From: Branchiostoma floridae
Lineage: Eukaryota; Chordata; Leptocardii; Amphioxiformes; Branchiostomatidae
Reading direction: 5' to 3'
Assembly: GCF_000003815.2 (NCBI RefSeq)
Contig: NC_049985.1
Span: 25,240,494-25,304,493 of the forward strand
DNA length: 64,000 nt
The notes below the pieces were generated by a model. The model saw only the letters and a program-made list of their open reading frames with translations, searched no databases and was not told where the DNA came from. This document shows positions 26,101 to 41,100 of the stretch, one piece after another. The position numbers and the translations under genes were made by a program. Within the stretch, counting starts at the first letter, position 1; each line of letters opens with the position of its first letter.

Positions 26101-29100
26101 CTTGGGGAAAATACATTTCATTTAAAAATGTTCTATGAATCACTTCATCAGTCACATACAATTGACATCAATATCAGCATTTTATTGGGCCGAAACTTTG
26201 ACAGCTTAAGGATTAACCAGTTAAACTCATTAGTAAGATACTATCAGATCAGTAAGTCAGTAAAACCTGGCAGCGACGGTTGTCCCACGTCTGGTTCTCG
26301 TTTTCCCGCATCAGACAGGAGACTGCAGCCGTCTGCAGTGTGACTCCTGCAGGGATGACGTCACGACTTGGAGGGGGTGGGGTCTGAGGGACTGCTGACG
26401 TCAGGAGCCGCCTCACACCACCATGGGGTTGGTCTCCTGATCCACAAAGTAACATTGGGAAACATTGGTGCTCATTTGTAAGGAATGTATACCTTCCTTC
26501 GCTGTCTCAGAAAAAGAAGTCGAACGAACTAAGTTGGAATTTAGAGCTAGCTTTTGAACTAGAGTAAACACATGATATACTTCACTGCATTATTTTCTGT
26601 CCATTTCACGTTAACTGCAATTAGCCCTCGGGTACAAATTTCCAATAAACGTATTATCAATTTCTTGATACTGACTAAGCAAAGCTTCTCACAATAGCTA
26701 AAACATAATATTTTTTGCTCATTTTTAACATCTGAAACGATAGATAAGCAGCGTTGAGCCCCTTTTAAGAAACTAATAATAGTGTACAGATCATGTCTAC
26801 CTTTTGTCTTCACACCAACCATGAGCCACCCGCGTTCCATCCGGAACTCCGGAACAACTAAAACGTTGAAATTGGAGTAGACGAGGCCAAATGGCATGTC
26901 GAAACCGTTATAATCAGTGACTTCGGGAGGTTTGACAACTGTTGTGTAGTCGTATTCTTCCTCAGTTGGGAAGTCGTGAAACCGGAAGTAAACCTGCAGT
27001 TCCGTGTCGACGTCATCGACAGAAAATCTAAGTAGGGGCACCTGGCCTGCATTGGCGATGTACATGGCGTGATGCTTCATGTTGGTGTTACGACTAGGAA
27101 CCTTGGTGACAGGGAAGGATCTACCCGCATCATCAAGGTTCTGCCTGTATGATGTCGGCAGGGTGTCATGATACTGTTCTTCTGTGTCACCCGTGGTCCC
27201 AAACTGCACTCTCTGCTTGACGACGATGGTGATGTATGGCTGGAGGTTTGACGCGTCAGTTAGATCCCTCTCTTTGGTGATTGTTACCATGACTACTGAT
27301 GAGGTCACTTCAGCTTTCTCCACACTCCACACAAATGGATCATCCACAAACGCCACAACCTGTGGAAGCAACGGGTTAAAGGTTGTTCCATCTTGTTGAC
27401 CACAAAAGCAATGAGCACTTGACACATCGATCGGTTAACACCGTGTAATACTAATAGGGTACATAATAGCTATTGTGACGTATCAGCAAGGCTGAATGCG
27501 GACCGATATCTGATGGTATCCAACGGCCCATTTTTGGGAATATTTTCTTACCTTCATGGTGGAATCCTCAGGAAGGTTGTCCTCCTTTGTGAACACGATG
27601 GGGCCGACATCCTGACTGATAGGAACGGTGCCGACATCAGGGATGCTCTTCTTCACGGCCGTGAGCACACCGTCAGACCGGATGTACGTACCCTCAACTT
27701 CCGGTGGTGTCTCTTCCAACAGTTTGTCTGCTGCCGCATCCATCAGCTGCAGCATCTCTCTCGTTTCACTCATCACCTGTATTGTGGGGAAAATTTTCTC
27801 AGCCAAATGCCTTTTTGAAAAATTTCTGATTTGGTGAGATCGTGTCTGTTTTACAGTTGGTAGTCAATGTCATACTGAACTCTTACTTAATATCTTCTGC
27901 TTCTGCAGCTGGCAATGATTCCGATCAACAGGGCACCTACCCGAGATTTCAGACGTTCTTTTCCACTTTTCTTCAGTATCAGCTGCTCCATCGGTGACTG
28001 GTCTGAAGACCTGACGTCTATCAGGTCCTTTAACTCGTCTGTGACGCCGGAGGAAAGGTCAACGGTCGTCTCCATAGCAACGGCCTTCCTGCTACTGCTC
28101 TGAGCTCGTAGCACCGACGATGTTGAGTCAGTCACTTCTGTATGTTTGGTATGGAACACGCAGTTACATACAAGTGTAGATGTAGTGAATGGTGGCAAAC
28201 AATAGACTATTGATGATAACTTGAAGGTTGAAGAGGGTAAAACCATTAACCGTCGTATCCCCTATAGGGAGATGTAACGACAAGCATGGTGTCTTTGCCG
28301 CCTTTGTTTTGTTTCTGTTTTCTTAACACTTGGCATAAGACAAGTAAATCAGTAAGTCAACACTTGATACATTAGTTGCAGGTGCAGGCTGCTTATACAC
28401 TACAAAAAAATGCCTTTTCTTATTTTTCTTGATTTTTCTTGTGGTCAGAAACTATTGAGGTTCCTGTATCAGGATTATACCTTTCTGTACCAAAGAATGA
28501 ATCTATTACATCTAGAATGACTCTCTTGCACTATGAATACATTATGTGTCAGGAAATGCACTGGCGGTAACTATATCTAACTACAAAGTCCCATTAAACA
28601 TATCTTCATTAAAAACGTTTCAAAGTTTGTTGTCAGCCCTTATGACCTTCACTTGCTTCATAACAAGATTCACAATATTGTAAACGGAAAAGCGAACCTC
28701 TGAGAAGTTCCTTGCGGTCGTCCAGGGAACCGCTGAAGCGGCTCACTTTCTCGTTAAGAGTCTTGATAACAACAGGTATCTCCTCCTGCAGTTTAAGAAA
28801 CCAGATCTTACATCACCATAGGAAATATCGCCAGTATTATTTAGTTGTAGTATGCAGAAGCAGCTACTGAAGATAAAACAACTGTTAACAAATATAGCAT
28901 CAATTCAGGATCTGTACTATTTATTACCTCTATCAGAAATGGCGCCGGGGTTGACGATTCTTGAGTGGTGGTGAAAACAGGAGGCGGAGGCGTCGGCTCG
29001 GTTGTTCTGGGCGGCAGTGTGGGGAGTGTGGTCATGGGAGACATGCTGGAAACTTCATCATCCATATAATCAGATGGTTCCCCATCAATATCTGAGGTAA

Positions 29101-32100
29101 AATGAATAAACCAGTTGACTGAAAAAATGCTGATATCGGAATATTGTCAAGACAAGAGTTCCACGAACACATCCCTTCGCCAAATAATCATGGCTTTATT
29201 CAAGACGTCTTTAAAGTATTTTAAGGTCTTACTCATGTATTACTAAAGAGTACCTACCACAATGGCAAACGACTGCATGAATGTGTGTTCCCCACAAACG
29301 CTACCAAAAACATAACCTTCTTGGCGAAGGTGACTTTATGTACATTGTTGTGATACTTTCCAGCGCAACTTTCAGAGTGCTTTGCCAAAATCATGTAGTC
29401 TCTCACCAGACTCCGACCTGGCCGAATAGTAAATGATGATAGGGGCTTTGGCCAAGTGTCTATTGACATTTCTCTCTTTCTCAATTACATATGTGACAAG
29501 TTTGAAAGTCCTACCATGCACTGCAGTGGATTTATAAACTTTTCTCATTCATTATGCAAATGAGGTCCTCATTTGCGTAAATAATATGTATTGACATTTC
29601 TCTCTTTCTCAGTGACCTACATATAGGGCACACAACCTGAGGCCTTAACCGAAAATATAATCTTCTTGGCGAAGGTAATAAAACGTTTTCTACTTTTCTT
29701 GGCTAGGAAGGTATAATCCATTGCCATATCATCAAATAAATGATACATAGACAAAACATGTTTCTTTTCTACATCCCATAGATCATTGTACCCGGTAAAC
29801 ATGTTGGAGTTTTGTTTACCTCCGAAGACGAAGCGCGTTGTCGTTTTGGCAGTTGTTGTAGAGCTTGTAGGCATCACGTCTGTAGTGGACATGGTGGAAG
29901 TGTCCATCAGAGCTGTGCTGGTCTGTTGTGCGGTCTGGAACCTACTGCTTGATGCAACAGGGGATGTAGTAGGCACTGTAGTTTGCTGTGTTGTAGTTGA
30001 TTTTGTTGTTGAAAGTTCTGTGAGAAGGACGAGCATGTAGGTGCACTAGCGTTAGACGTTTGAGTCCCATGGGCTTTACATTTTACTTTTTTAGTTCTAG
30101 ATTCTCTGTTCTACCACCTTTTAATGCGGGATTCGAGGTTAATCACTCAAAGTTAGACACCTTTCAACTGATAAGTACAAAAAAGTTGGAAGTATGAACT
30201 CAATAAAATCCATCGCAGACGTGTATCAACCAAACTCGGTATGTCGGTAGACTTATGTCGGTTACTGATAAGTGATTCCGCATCACACAAAAGCGTCCGA
30301 TAGAAAAACTACTAAGACGGTACAAAAGATGACTTACCGATGCAGCCATGTCCATCCCAGCCCATTACGAACCCTTCACTACAGGAACAAATGTAACTTC
30401 CTACAGTGTTGGTACAGAACTGACTACAGCCGCCATTTTTAGTAAAACACTCATCAACATCTGCAGAATAAAAAAAAAAACAAATTGAAACATATAAGAA
30501 TCGACTCACCCATTCTTTGAATTGTTTTAAAACCTCATATATGTTTGCTGCATAAAAACTGTCCAACCAGATACCCTGATTAGATTTCCAACAAACAAAC
30601 CATGTTGATGGGTTCGAAATAAAATAACAAAATGAAGAAACTTCAAGATAACAGATGCCCTACCGTTGCAGTTATGTAAGAAACCGTCTAGGCTGAATCC
30701 TTCCCAACACGAACAGCTGTAATATCCTACAGCGTTGTTACAGATCTGGCCACAACCTCCATTTCTAATGAGGCACTCATCAAAGTCTGTGGACCAGAAA
30801 ACAAATAAGCTTTAGAAAAATAAGAAACGTATTAAAAGGTTCTTGTTTAATCCCACAGTTCCATATGATCCAAAATCATACCCAGTAGCGAATTAGCAAC
30901 TGTTAGTTGGCAATTCCATGTTTCATTTCATTTAGTATCATGCCACTTATTTGGGTTAATAGCATCATCACGGAGGGCAGCACAGTCCTACCCACCATGC
31001 ACGTTATTTGCTTGTCCTGGGCGACATCGGCTTTAATTGTGGATCTGATTAAAGTCAAAGTTGCCCTATGAAGTTCTATCCTCCCAAACAAAGTCTCCTT
31101 AATTTCCTAATCAATTCAAAGTCTACTTTATCGTTCGCTAGTCCGCGTCACCATCGCACCTTTACACAAAGCTATCAAAAATTTTTGTGTACTGTATCAT
31201 TTCTGTCGGATGTTCAGTCAAGTTTCAATGCTGGCATGGTAAAATTGAAAATAAAGTCAGATGATCTACCAGCACAGGTATGTCCGTCTCCGTCAAGTAC
31301 AAACCCTTCACTACAGGAACAGTTGTAAGTTCCCCCAGTGTTGGTGCAGGTCTGGCTGCAGCCGCCGTTCAGAGTGAGGCACTCATCCATATCTGTAGAC
31401 CAAAACAAAACATAGAATGGAGACGACGAATGGCCCCTATAGGGGGTATCTGGCATTGATTAAAAGAGGATCACATCTTTCTGTGATGACTACGGCTTAT
31501 GGCATTAGGAAGTCCAAATAATCACACGGAGGTTTTTTTAAAATTTCATTTCATTTCATACCTTGGCAGAACATATCCGGTTCTGTCCACGATCCATCTG
31601 TTCTGCATGTTCTCTTTATGCTGGCGTCACCGGAAATGGCGTGATACCCCGGAGAGCATGGGTAAATGCAGTTCTCCCCCAGCAGATAAGGGCAGTCGCA
31701 CACGGGCCCGGTAGTGTTGGCTTGGGTCGGGGGGTCAAAACACACACCTGGAAATCCATCTGAAGAGAAATTGCGTCATGACTTTCAAATAGCATTTGGT
31801 TTCTTATAGTCCAAAATTGTGGGACCGCGTGGCACGATCGGGAGCGCGTTGACTTAGGCCCGAGAGGTCCCGGGTTCAAATCCGCTTGCCGTGTCACCGA
31901 TCTTGTGCCCTTGGGAAAGGCACTTTACACGACTTTCCTCACCTAACTGAGGTGTAAATGAGTACATAGCTTCGGCTAGTGGCAGTGACAGGCCTTTGTT
32001 GTGGTGACAGGCCATAGGGGCATGTTCGGGCATGACGCACCCGACATGACACACGAGTCAGGGGTAGGAGGAACCCCTTACATCCTTGGTCGGAAGTCCT

Positions 32101-35100
32101 CCTAGGAGACGGAAACTCCAAATAACAAACCTGCATCTGCTGGGGCCGGCTTACACGTTGCAAACAATTGCCCCTGTAGGACTTAGTGCGCCAGTGGACG
32201 AGAGGGTGGTGGAGAAGGAAGTGCACACCCCTCCTTCACCTTAAAAAGTGCAGGCCAGGCAGACGGGTCGCCTTAAACCCACCCTGTCTGCCTACCATTG
32301 TCTTCCGAGACAGACGGATGCCAAAACAGTCCAAAATTGGCACATCCCAAATCCATGAATAGGATTTCATTAATGAACACTTAGAAGACAAACGTGGACA
32401 ACATTCAGTGAAACAAATAAAATCCGGTACGTCAAATCAAAATCGATGTTCAGAGCGCAGATTCGTATAGACCAATGTCAAAACAGCAAAACTAAAATTA
32501 GAAGTGGTATCAAAAAGTTTTTAACCTTGAGTACAGTTGAGCATGAATTCTCCAGATATAGCCGAAGTCCCGTACCCCACTTTGCCGATGTCAGTAACGA
32601 GTTGAGGATTTGTCCAGTTCATAAAGGGTTCCGCCTCTCCAGCCCTGCCCACACCAACACTTCCGCCTTTCGACCAGCAGATCCAGAACCTTCGGAACTT
32701 TTCAGCTGACGTCATGTCTACACATTCAGAAATATCATTTTGAAAATGCAGAAACATTCTAGAGTTCCACGACCTGATACTTTCACCAAATTATGTTAAC
32801 CTTTTCGAGTAATATATTATGTTTTTAAAACAATTCTATTCTAATGCAAATATTATCATCACCAGCATAAATTAACATTTGATCATCTTTTCTACTAGTA
32901 TTATCTTAGCAAGAAAGCTATTATAGCATTCCTTCACAAATTATGTAAATAAGACCCTGATTTGTATGATTTAGGTCCGATAATGTTTACCTTTACTTAG
33001 GTTCCACATTCCGCAAGAATGGAATTACCATTATTAAGCACTATGGTATTAGAGTATTTTCTCACAAATTATGCAAATTAGGTATATATTTGCATAACAT
33101 TTGCATAATCAATGTCTATTGATATTTCTTTATCAGTTACATATGCCACATGTTTGAGAGTCCTATTATGAAATGCAGCTGATTTATAAACTTTCCCTAT
33201 CATGCAAATTGTCTAATTATTTGCATGATTAGCATATAATTATGTAACGCATCGCCGTAGCTATCTACATGCTAAATATCATGACAATCCGTCGACCCCT
33301 TTTAGAGTTATTCATGTCCAAATCTCAAAACGAAAATGTTCCCTTCAGTTCCAAACAAGCCACTAGGGGGCCCAAACTTACGCTTTTTACCCGCTGTCCC
33401 AAGACCTATCCACTAGTAAAAGAAATCACGAACCTGACACCTCCAAATTTGAGGTTCCGCTGCAGAACTCACCGCTAGGACGTCGTAATTTATCGAACTT
33501 GTCTCCCATTTGCGCAAACCTATGCATCCACCAAATATCATGCATAATTATCTGTGGCCTTTCGAGTTATGGTGTCCGCAAACACACGCACAAACATACA
33601 CAGCCCGATGCAGTACCGACGGAAAATGCCAGGTGAATTATTTTAGATCTTGACCTTTGTTCCCGCAACCGCTGCTCGAAAACCAAATATCACTAAGATC
33701 CATCCACAGCTTCTACAGTTATGCTGTTGACCTACATACAGACCCACATCACAGCCAGAGATATAAAACACAGGTAACGTATGAATTACTATAATTAAAA
33801 AGCTTTAGCAAACCACGTTACCTGTTGAATGATAACTCGCAACGGTATATCTGCCTCCGTCCTTTGTAGTTCTCACTATCAGGGACTGTCCAGATGTGAG
33901 CTCAACGCGAAACCCTTCCTGGTTCTCCGTTGTGTCGTCATCCCACGGGTAGAGGAAGATGAGGACGGACCCACTGCCGCTGCTGTTGACCTTGACCTCA
34001 AAGATGAAGGGTGAGGAGGTGATCTTGGGAAGGTCCCAGTTCAGAGCTCCATTCTCTACGTGCTTTGTGGTCAGACAAAATGCTGGGGAGAGATACCGAG
34101 TAAAAGAACGTATGATAACCATAAAGATAAATTTCAAGCATAAGGGAGTCGGCGATTATTTCAGTACTGTTACTTCAACCATTAGACAAAGTAGGTGTTG
34201 GGTGAATTGCATGAAATTATATTAGTTCATATTAACCACATTTTTCTACAATTTTTTCTCTTTTTCTGTATTAGTCAGGCGACATAATTAACAATGTATG
34301 TACATACGTATAAGTCACATGGCTGGTTTACTTTATAGAAATACTTGTCCGCTTTTATAGTTGCACATCTAAATCTGGGCTTTGTTCCACCAACACGGTA
34401 GATTCCCGATCCCACAATGCAATGATATGGACACGAAAACTGATATTTAAGCAGCGCTTAAACCTAACGTAAAGGATACTTATATGCACAAGAGTGCATA
34501 TAAGTGCTTAAATATCAGTATTGGCAAAATAAAGTGTCTGGTGACGGCACGTAAACAATACGTACTGATCTGCCCCGATTCTTACGTGATGAACGGTTTA
34601 TCTTTAAACGTTTTGCACTGTGTGTTTTTATATGGAAAAAATAGATTAAAGATTCAGGTAGTTAGAAAAGTTAAGGCACATATCATCCGGATTGAAACCT
34701 ACTTGTGTTACAGCCCACAATCTCAACCCTCATGGCGATGTGACCATGCCAGGTCTGAGGCACGAAACGTACGTAGCGGGCATCAACTGGGTTGTTCAGT
34801 AAGTTCGTGACTGGAAGGCTCCTGTCGGCGTTGCCTGGAAAGACCTGAAAGGTAAACGAATGAATGATATTAAGGCAATTTACTACTCTTCTGTATAGTA
34901 TATTTAGCTATAAATCTTCATCACTATCAATAACATTTTCCATGCATTTTCCAAGACAAAATCAACACGTAAAAAGCTTTGTCATATAAACTGTTCAGAA
35001 AAATATGCTTAATGTCACTTTCTGTTGAGTTGTTTATCATTAGAAATGACACGCGGGTATGTTAGTTTTTCAGATACCATGTCTGAGCCATTGTTGCTGG

Positions 35101-38100
35101 CAAATGTCACCCAAATGGTCCCATAGGTACTGTACTGGAGTTTGTATGACGTCACCCATTGGTTTTCGCTGTGGCGACCCTGTATGACGGTGCCCATGAT
35201 CGGCTTCTTTTCCCCTAAATTCACCTGAAAGACAAGTTGTTTCTGTTACAGAATGTAAAATAAAAAGGAAGAAGGGCAGATCTATTGATGACATACTCCA
35301 TGTGCATGAATTATAACACGAATACTGATTAGCAGGAAAGTTTTTCTGAGTCGGAAAAAATAGTTCAGCAACCGGGACGAAGGGCGATACCAACTCGCAC
35401 CAAACTTCCACTCATTGCTGACGTCACACTTAAATAAAAGTCCTATATCCAGAGCGATTGGGTGAGACAGCTTAGTAATACTCAGTGAATCAGGCAAACG
35501 TTCCGGTGAGTGCAAGGTTTGAGTTTGAAAACAGCTCAATTCTTCAAAATAACGAATATTGGTGTTGCAGTGAGATATTCTCAATGCAGAAAATACACTA
35601 AATCCCTAGTCAAAGCATCACAACCTCCAAAGAATTTGCCTAGACATCGTTTGAAACAGCAGAACATTATTGAGGCATGGAGTAGTACAGTTATTTAGAT
35701 CAAGACGAAAGAAGTTGACGAGTTACCAAAACGTCGACCAGGTAAACGTTTTCAAGATGGGCCAACAGCACTTACAGAAAATAGTATTTTTTCCACTTAA
35801 AGCTTATATATGAAACAGGGTTGTTTGGTTTATGAATATGTGTGCCCACCTGTAACCATTCCCCGATGGTGTCGTGTCTTGCTACCCAAGCACCTTCACC
35901 ATCGATTCCGTTTAATCGCCCGTTGTAAGGCTCGTAACCAGCACTGTGGAACGAGGATGCAGTGATGCTGCCATCCGGTATGGCACCAGATTCCATCCCA
36001 AGTAGATGTGGACAGGATGGGAAGGGGGCTGCAACTGATGTGATGGATCAAGAAGGTGAAACTATTGGCAAATTTGAAATATTTCTAACTATACTTGTCT
36101 ATTGTAACAATAGGTCTTTATATATTCTTAGTACGTCAAGTGATATGACCACCCTTGCACATTACGGTCCCAGTCATTAAGCTGAGTAGATATAGGAATG
36201 CATAGAAATATTTTTTTTGACCTTTTATAGCAGCGCTTATAACTCTGGGCTTCCTTTGCAAAACTCGATGGATTCTAAAGATAAGATTATTCTTGGGGAA
36301 AAGACGTGATATTTTATCAAAGACCACTTTTGTTCTAATTCTTATGAGATCAAAAGTTAGTCTACATTGAGTACGGAAAATTAAGTACGAAATTCTCTTT
36401 AAAGATGTTAAAACATTCAGACACATTTCAGGATTTAAACCTACTAGTGTTACAGCCCACAATCTCCACCCTCATTGCGATGTGATTATGCCAGGCCTGA
36501 ACCACGAAACGCACAGAACGGGCATCAACTGGGTTGTCCAGGAGGTTTGTGACAGGGTAGGTTCTGTCGAAGTTACCTGGAAAGACCTGGAGGGTAAACG
36601 GATAATTTAGATGAGAGTATTTTCTGATCTCCTTTATATTTAAGTATGTTCATCTCTAGATCTCCATCACTACCAATACCCTAACAGTCTCAGTATAAAA
36701 TCTGTCCGTGACGATTTAAAAACGCAGATAAGAAACAACGGGTCAAAATGCGACTGCTGTACACAATGTTCAGGACAAATCTAATTCATATGTCGTATCA
36801 GTTCGTTGATGACCGGAGGGTATTACTAACCTCCGGGTGATGTATGACAGACCTTTAGTTTTGTCAGTGTAACGCGCGTTCGCGGCTGTATCTGTATGTT
36901 CCCGTTGTCGCATTCGTATGTGGTTTGGCAGGTCCTCTGCACTTAATTGACCATTGATGCACTTTATTTCGGCAGCTGTTTTTATTGTGGATGTAATAAT
37001 TTCAGAATTCCCCCCTACGCCCTCCGGTATAGTGGCGCAGGTCTTCGTTTTGATGGCGTGTTAAGCCTTGTGGTAATTGGATCTCGCCAAGAAGATGTAG
37101 TCCTCGTCGGAATATGACAACAGCTGTGCTATCTCATAACCGTTTTTTTTTGCCCCCTCTTCAGGTAATTAGCAGGGACAGGAGGAGTATGGCTCATGAA
37201 GGGGGACTATATTTAGCAGCAAGATCGAAGGGGAATTTTCATGAAGGGGGATTATATTTTTTGGCGTATAAAATAGAAATATGCCAGTTTCGGTGTGAAG
37301 CTCAAACTGTAACAAATAGTACATTTTCTATTTTTGGACTCGGAGGAGTGTGAGCGGTGTATACGACATAGGTTGTGTAGTGTTTTGGTTGGTTCGTGAT
37401 CGCTACTCGTCTGGTTTACAGAAGGTAACAGGGAAACAGCAGGGACAGAATTGATATTTTCATGAATGTGGATTATACCTTTGCCATACACACAGAGACT
37501 CACTAGTTCAGCTGCTGTAGTGTTTTGTGATCGCTACTTGGCTGGCTCACCAAAAGTAAGGGGGTATGATCAGGGACAGAAGGAGAATTTTCATCAAGGG
37601 GGATTATGTTTTTACCATACACACAGAAACTTCTGTCTGTTCCCATTCGGTGTCGTTCACGTATGACACTGATAATGCTGTTTACGTCTACAGTACTGTG
37701 CTTCACACGTGGCAGACATATGTAAGACATCTTTAACTAGCTTCATAGGTTTAATACCATGTAACGTAATCATTATATGATTTAAACACAACGTCACGCA
37801 CCACAGAAAGCAAAATACCCAACATATTCCATAATTACGTCACAGACTATAATGTTACCTACGGTCACTTGTTTGCTTTGGAGATTAAAAAAAGTTTTAT
37901 TTCTTTATTTTCAAGATACCATTTCTGAGCCATCGATGTCAGCATATGTTGTCCAACTAATCCGATCTGTGCTGTACTGGAGTTTGTACGACGTCACCCA
38001 ATGAGGGCAATTGTTAAGAAGACCCTGAGTGATGGTTCCCATGACGTGCTTCATGTCCCATAAATCCACCTGGAATGCGATGCAAATTGAGAAGCAAGAA

Positions 38101-41100
38101 AACAGGTCTAACTATCTCTTGAAGACACAGTCTATACGCTGACACTAGGCCACATTTGACGTCTGCTGACTTTGAAGTTGGATATATTCTCCATGCAGCA
38201 ATACATAAGATACTACGTCAAAACATCAGAACCTTAAAAAATGTGGCTATAAAAACTGTTGCCATGGCAACGGTTTTTTGTTTATAAGTATTAATGATTG
38301 CTGTTGTAGGTGTGTTGTATCTGTGTTTGATTGATGCTTTAAGGCCAATGCTGTTAACAAGAAAGACCGTCTCTTGTGACGAGTTACCTATTATAAATGT
38401 TTCTCATTGATTATACTAATGAGGTCCTCATTTTCATAAAATATATCAGTTGGTCATTTCCTCTATTTAAATAACAATGTGTTCAAAGTATGAAAGTCTT
38501 CGCAAAGAAAGCGATTGTAGCATTTTCTCATTATTTATGTAAATAAGACCCTGATTTGTATTACTTACGTCTGCATTTTGAACTTAACGAACATGTTGTT
38601 GCCAAATGTCGTAAGAGTGGAATCTTCGTCATTTAACGCTATGATAACAATGTTTCATTAATTATGTTAATTAGGTAACAATTTGTATAATTGATGTCTA
38701 TCGATATTTCTCTCTTTTCTAGTTACATGTCATGTTTAAGTGTCCTAGTATTATGAAATACTGTGGCTCAATAAACTGCTCATTAATGATGCAAATTAGC
38801 TCCTGGTTTGCATTAATAGTCCATATTCATGAAAAGCATCTCCGAAGTTATCTACATATCAAAAATCACGATGACCGTCAACCCATTCATGAGTTATTCC
38901 CTTCCAGAAGGATGGTGCAATTGCGCACGCGCGGACGAATTGCTGCGGAATTTCGGAAATTTTTGTCAATTGGATATATACTTAATAGCAAGCATAATAC
39001 TTCCCTCTCTTTGAGTTACATATGGTATATTTTCTAGTATTCTAACATGAAATGCGGTGTATTTATAAACTGCCCCACTAATTATGCAAATTAGCCTCTG
39101 ATTTGCCAGATTAGCATTTAATCATGTAAGGTATCTGTTAAGCTATTTACATTCAAAATATCATGAAGATTCGTTGACCCATTCCCGAGTTATTCCCCTC
39201 TAAAGGGATGCTGCAACTAAAAATTCCACACATGCCTACGAAATTTTGGGAACTCCTGTCAAACGGACGCACACTATTAGGTTCTCCCTATGAGGCGTCG
39301 CCAAAAATAATTCCCGGCCAACATTTAAAGTGATATTCCCGCAAGGAGAGGTCCAATCAGGCTGTTTTGATGATTGAAAACGGATCGAGGAGTTGCCGAA
39401 ACGTCGGCTAAGTTGGTGCCCTAAGAACTGCTCAATGATTTGCCACCCAGCTGAAGAGATCTACAACAAAAGGGTACTTTTCCAACAGGGAGCTTCTGTA
39501 CAGAACATGATTTTTAAATTTACGTACCTGCAACCACTGCCCGACGGTGGTGTACTTGGCTAACCAGGCGCCTCCGCCAGCCACTCCGTTTAACCGCCCG
39601 TAGTAAGACTTGAAAATATCACCAAGTGTGGAGGATGCAGTGATGCTGCCATCAGGTATGGTACCAGATTCCATACCAAGTAGACGAGGACAGGCTGGGA
39701 GAACTGCATCTAAAGGGAACAAATAACATAGACACAGAGAGTGCTATTCTTGATTTACAATACGCGTTTACGGTTTTTAATCTAATTCTGAATAAGTCAA
39801 GTATACTGTAAACACTCGTTCACATCAGTGTCGCAGTCACACGGCTGGTTATATTCCATAAATGTTAAATTCAATACACAATTTGATATTTAGTGGGAGA
39901 TGCAAATGTTTCATGAAAGAGCCTGTGTCTTTTCTTTTACATCCTTGAAATGTTTCTCTTTGAATGTATACATTCTACGTTGATTATGGGAAATAATAAA
40001 TTTTAAGAATTGAAGAATAAAAGGTGTCATATAGAATGTCTAAGCACATCCGGGTTAAAACCTACTGGTGTAATAGCCAAAAACCTCCGCCCTCATGGCG
40101 ATGTGGTTATGCCAGGACTGAGGCAAGAAACGCAAATAACGGGCATTTACTGCGTTGTCCAGTTGTGACGGGGTGGCTCCTGTTGACGTTACCTGGAAAT
40201 ACCTGAAAGGTAAAATGATAATTTAGATGGGGGCGTTTTCTAAAATTTTCTACAGTATAGTTAAGTCAGCTCTACATCTTCATCAGTAGGGTACAATCCC
40301 TGTGGGGTACAATATAAATCTTTTAAAGACGAGGGTTAACAAACATCTGTCTTCAGAATCCAGTACTGTAACCCAAAACGCATGAGTGGCTCCATGAGCC
40401 TTGTTTTGTGGTGGACTTCAAGTAGATAAGAAAAAGTAGCAATGACCCACCAGTCTCCGTACATTCCGTCAGGGACTAACAATGGCAATAGCGCAGACTA
40501 AGGTAACGAAACAATATATCTAGTTCCACTATCCAAAATGTAAAGAATGCCTGCAGGAGGGGCTTGACATCTCCTGATATTGACACACTGGAATAACCTT
40601 GCAAATCAGTGGCCGGTGCAGTGAGTGTGCAGATTCATTCTGCTCAAATAGCTGAAATCAGGAGAAGCTAGACGGATGCACAGCGCAGATAAAAAGATTC
40701 GGAAGAAAGAAATTCGCAACAGAACTGAATCACCTTACACATATGCCGTATATGTATCTATCTGGCATAAAATATATATAAATGGAATCATTACATGTAT
40801 ATACCATTTCCGAGCCTTTGCTGTCGGCATATGTCGTCCAAATAATCCGATCTGTGCTGTACTCAAGTTTGTATGATGTCACCCACTGATCGGCAGTAGG
40901 CCGACCCTGAATGATGGTGCACGTGACCAGCTTCATTTCCCCTAAATCCACCTGAATGGTAGTAATTGTGAAATAAAAAGCAAGTGCAAAGTTACCTGTA
41001 TTCTTATATCCGTTACAGATATTAGCTGAAAATATGCCTCGTCAATGGCTACTGATTTTACATTTAGATATTCCCAAAGAAGCAAATGCATTTACTTATT

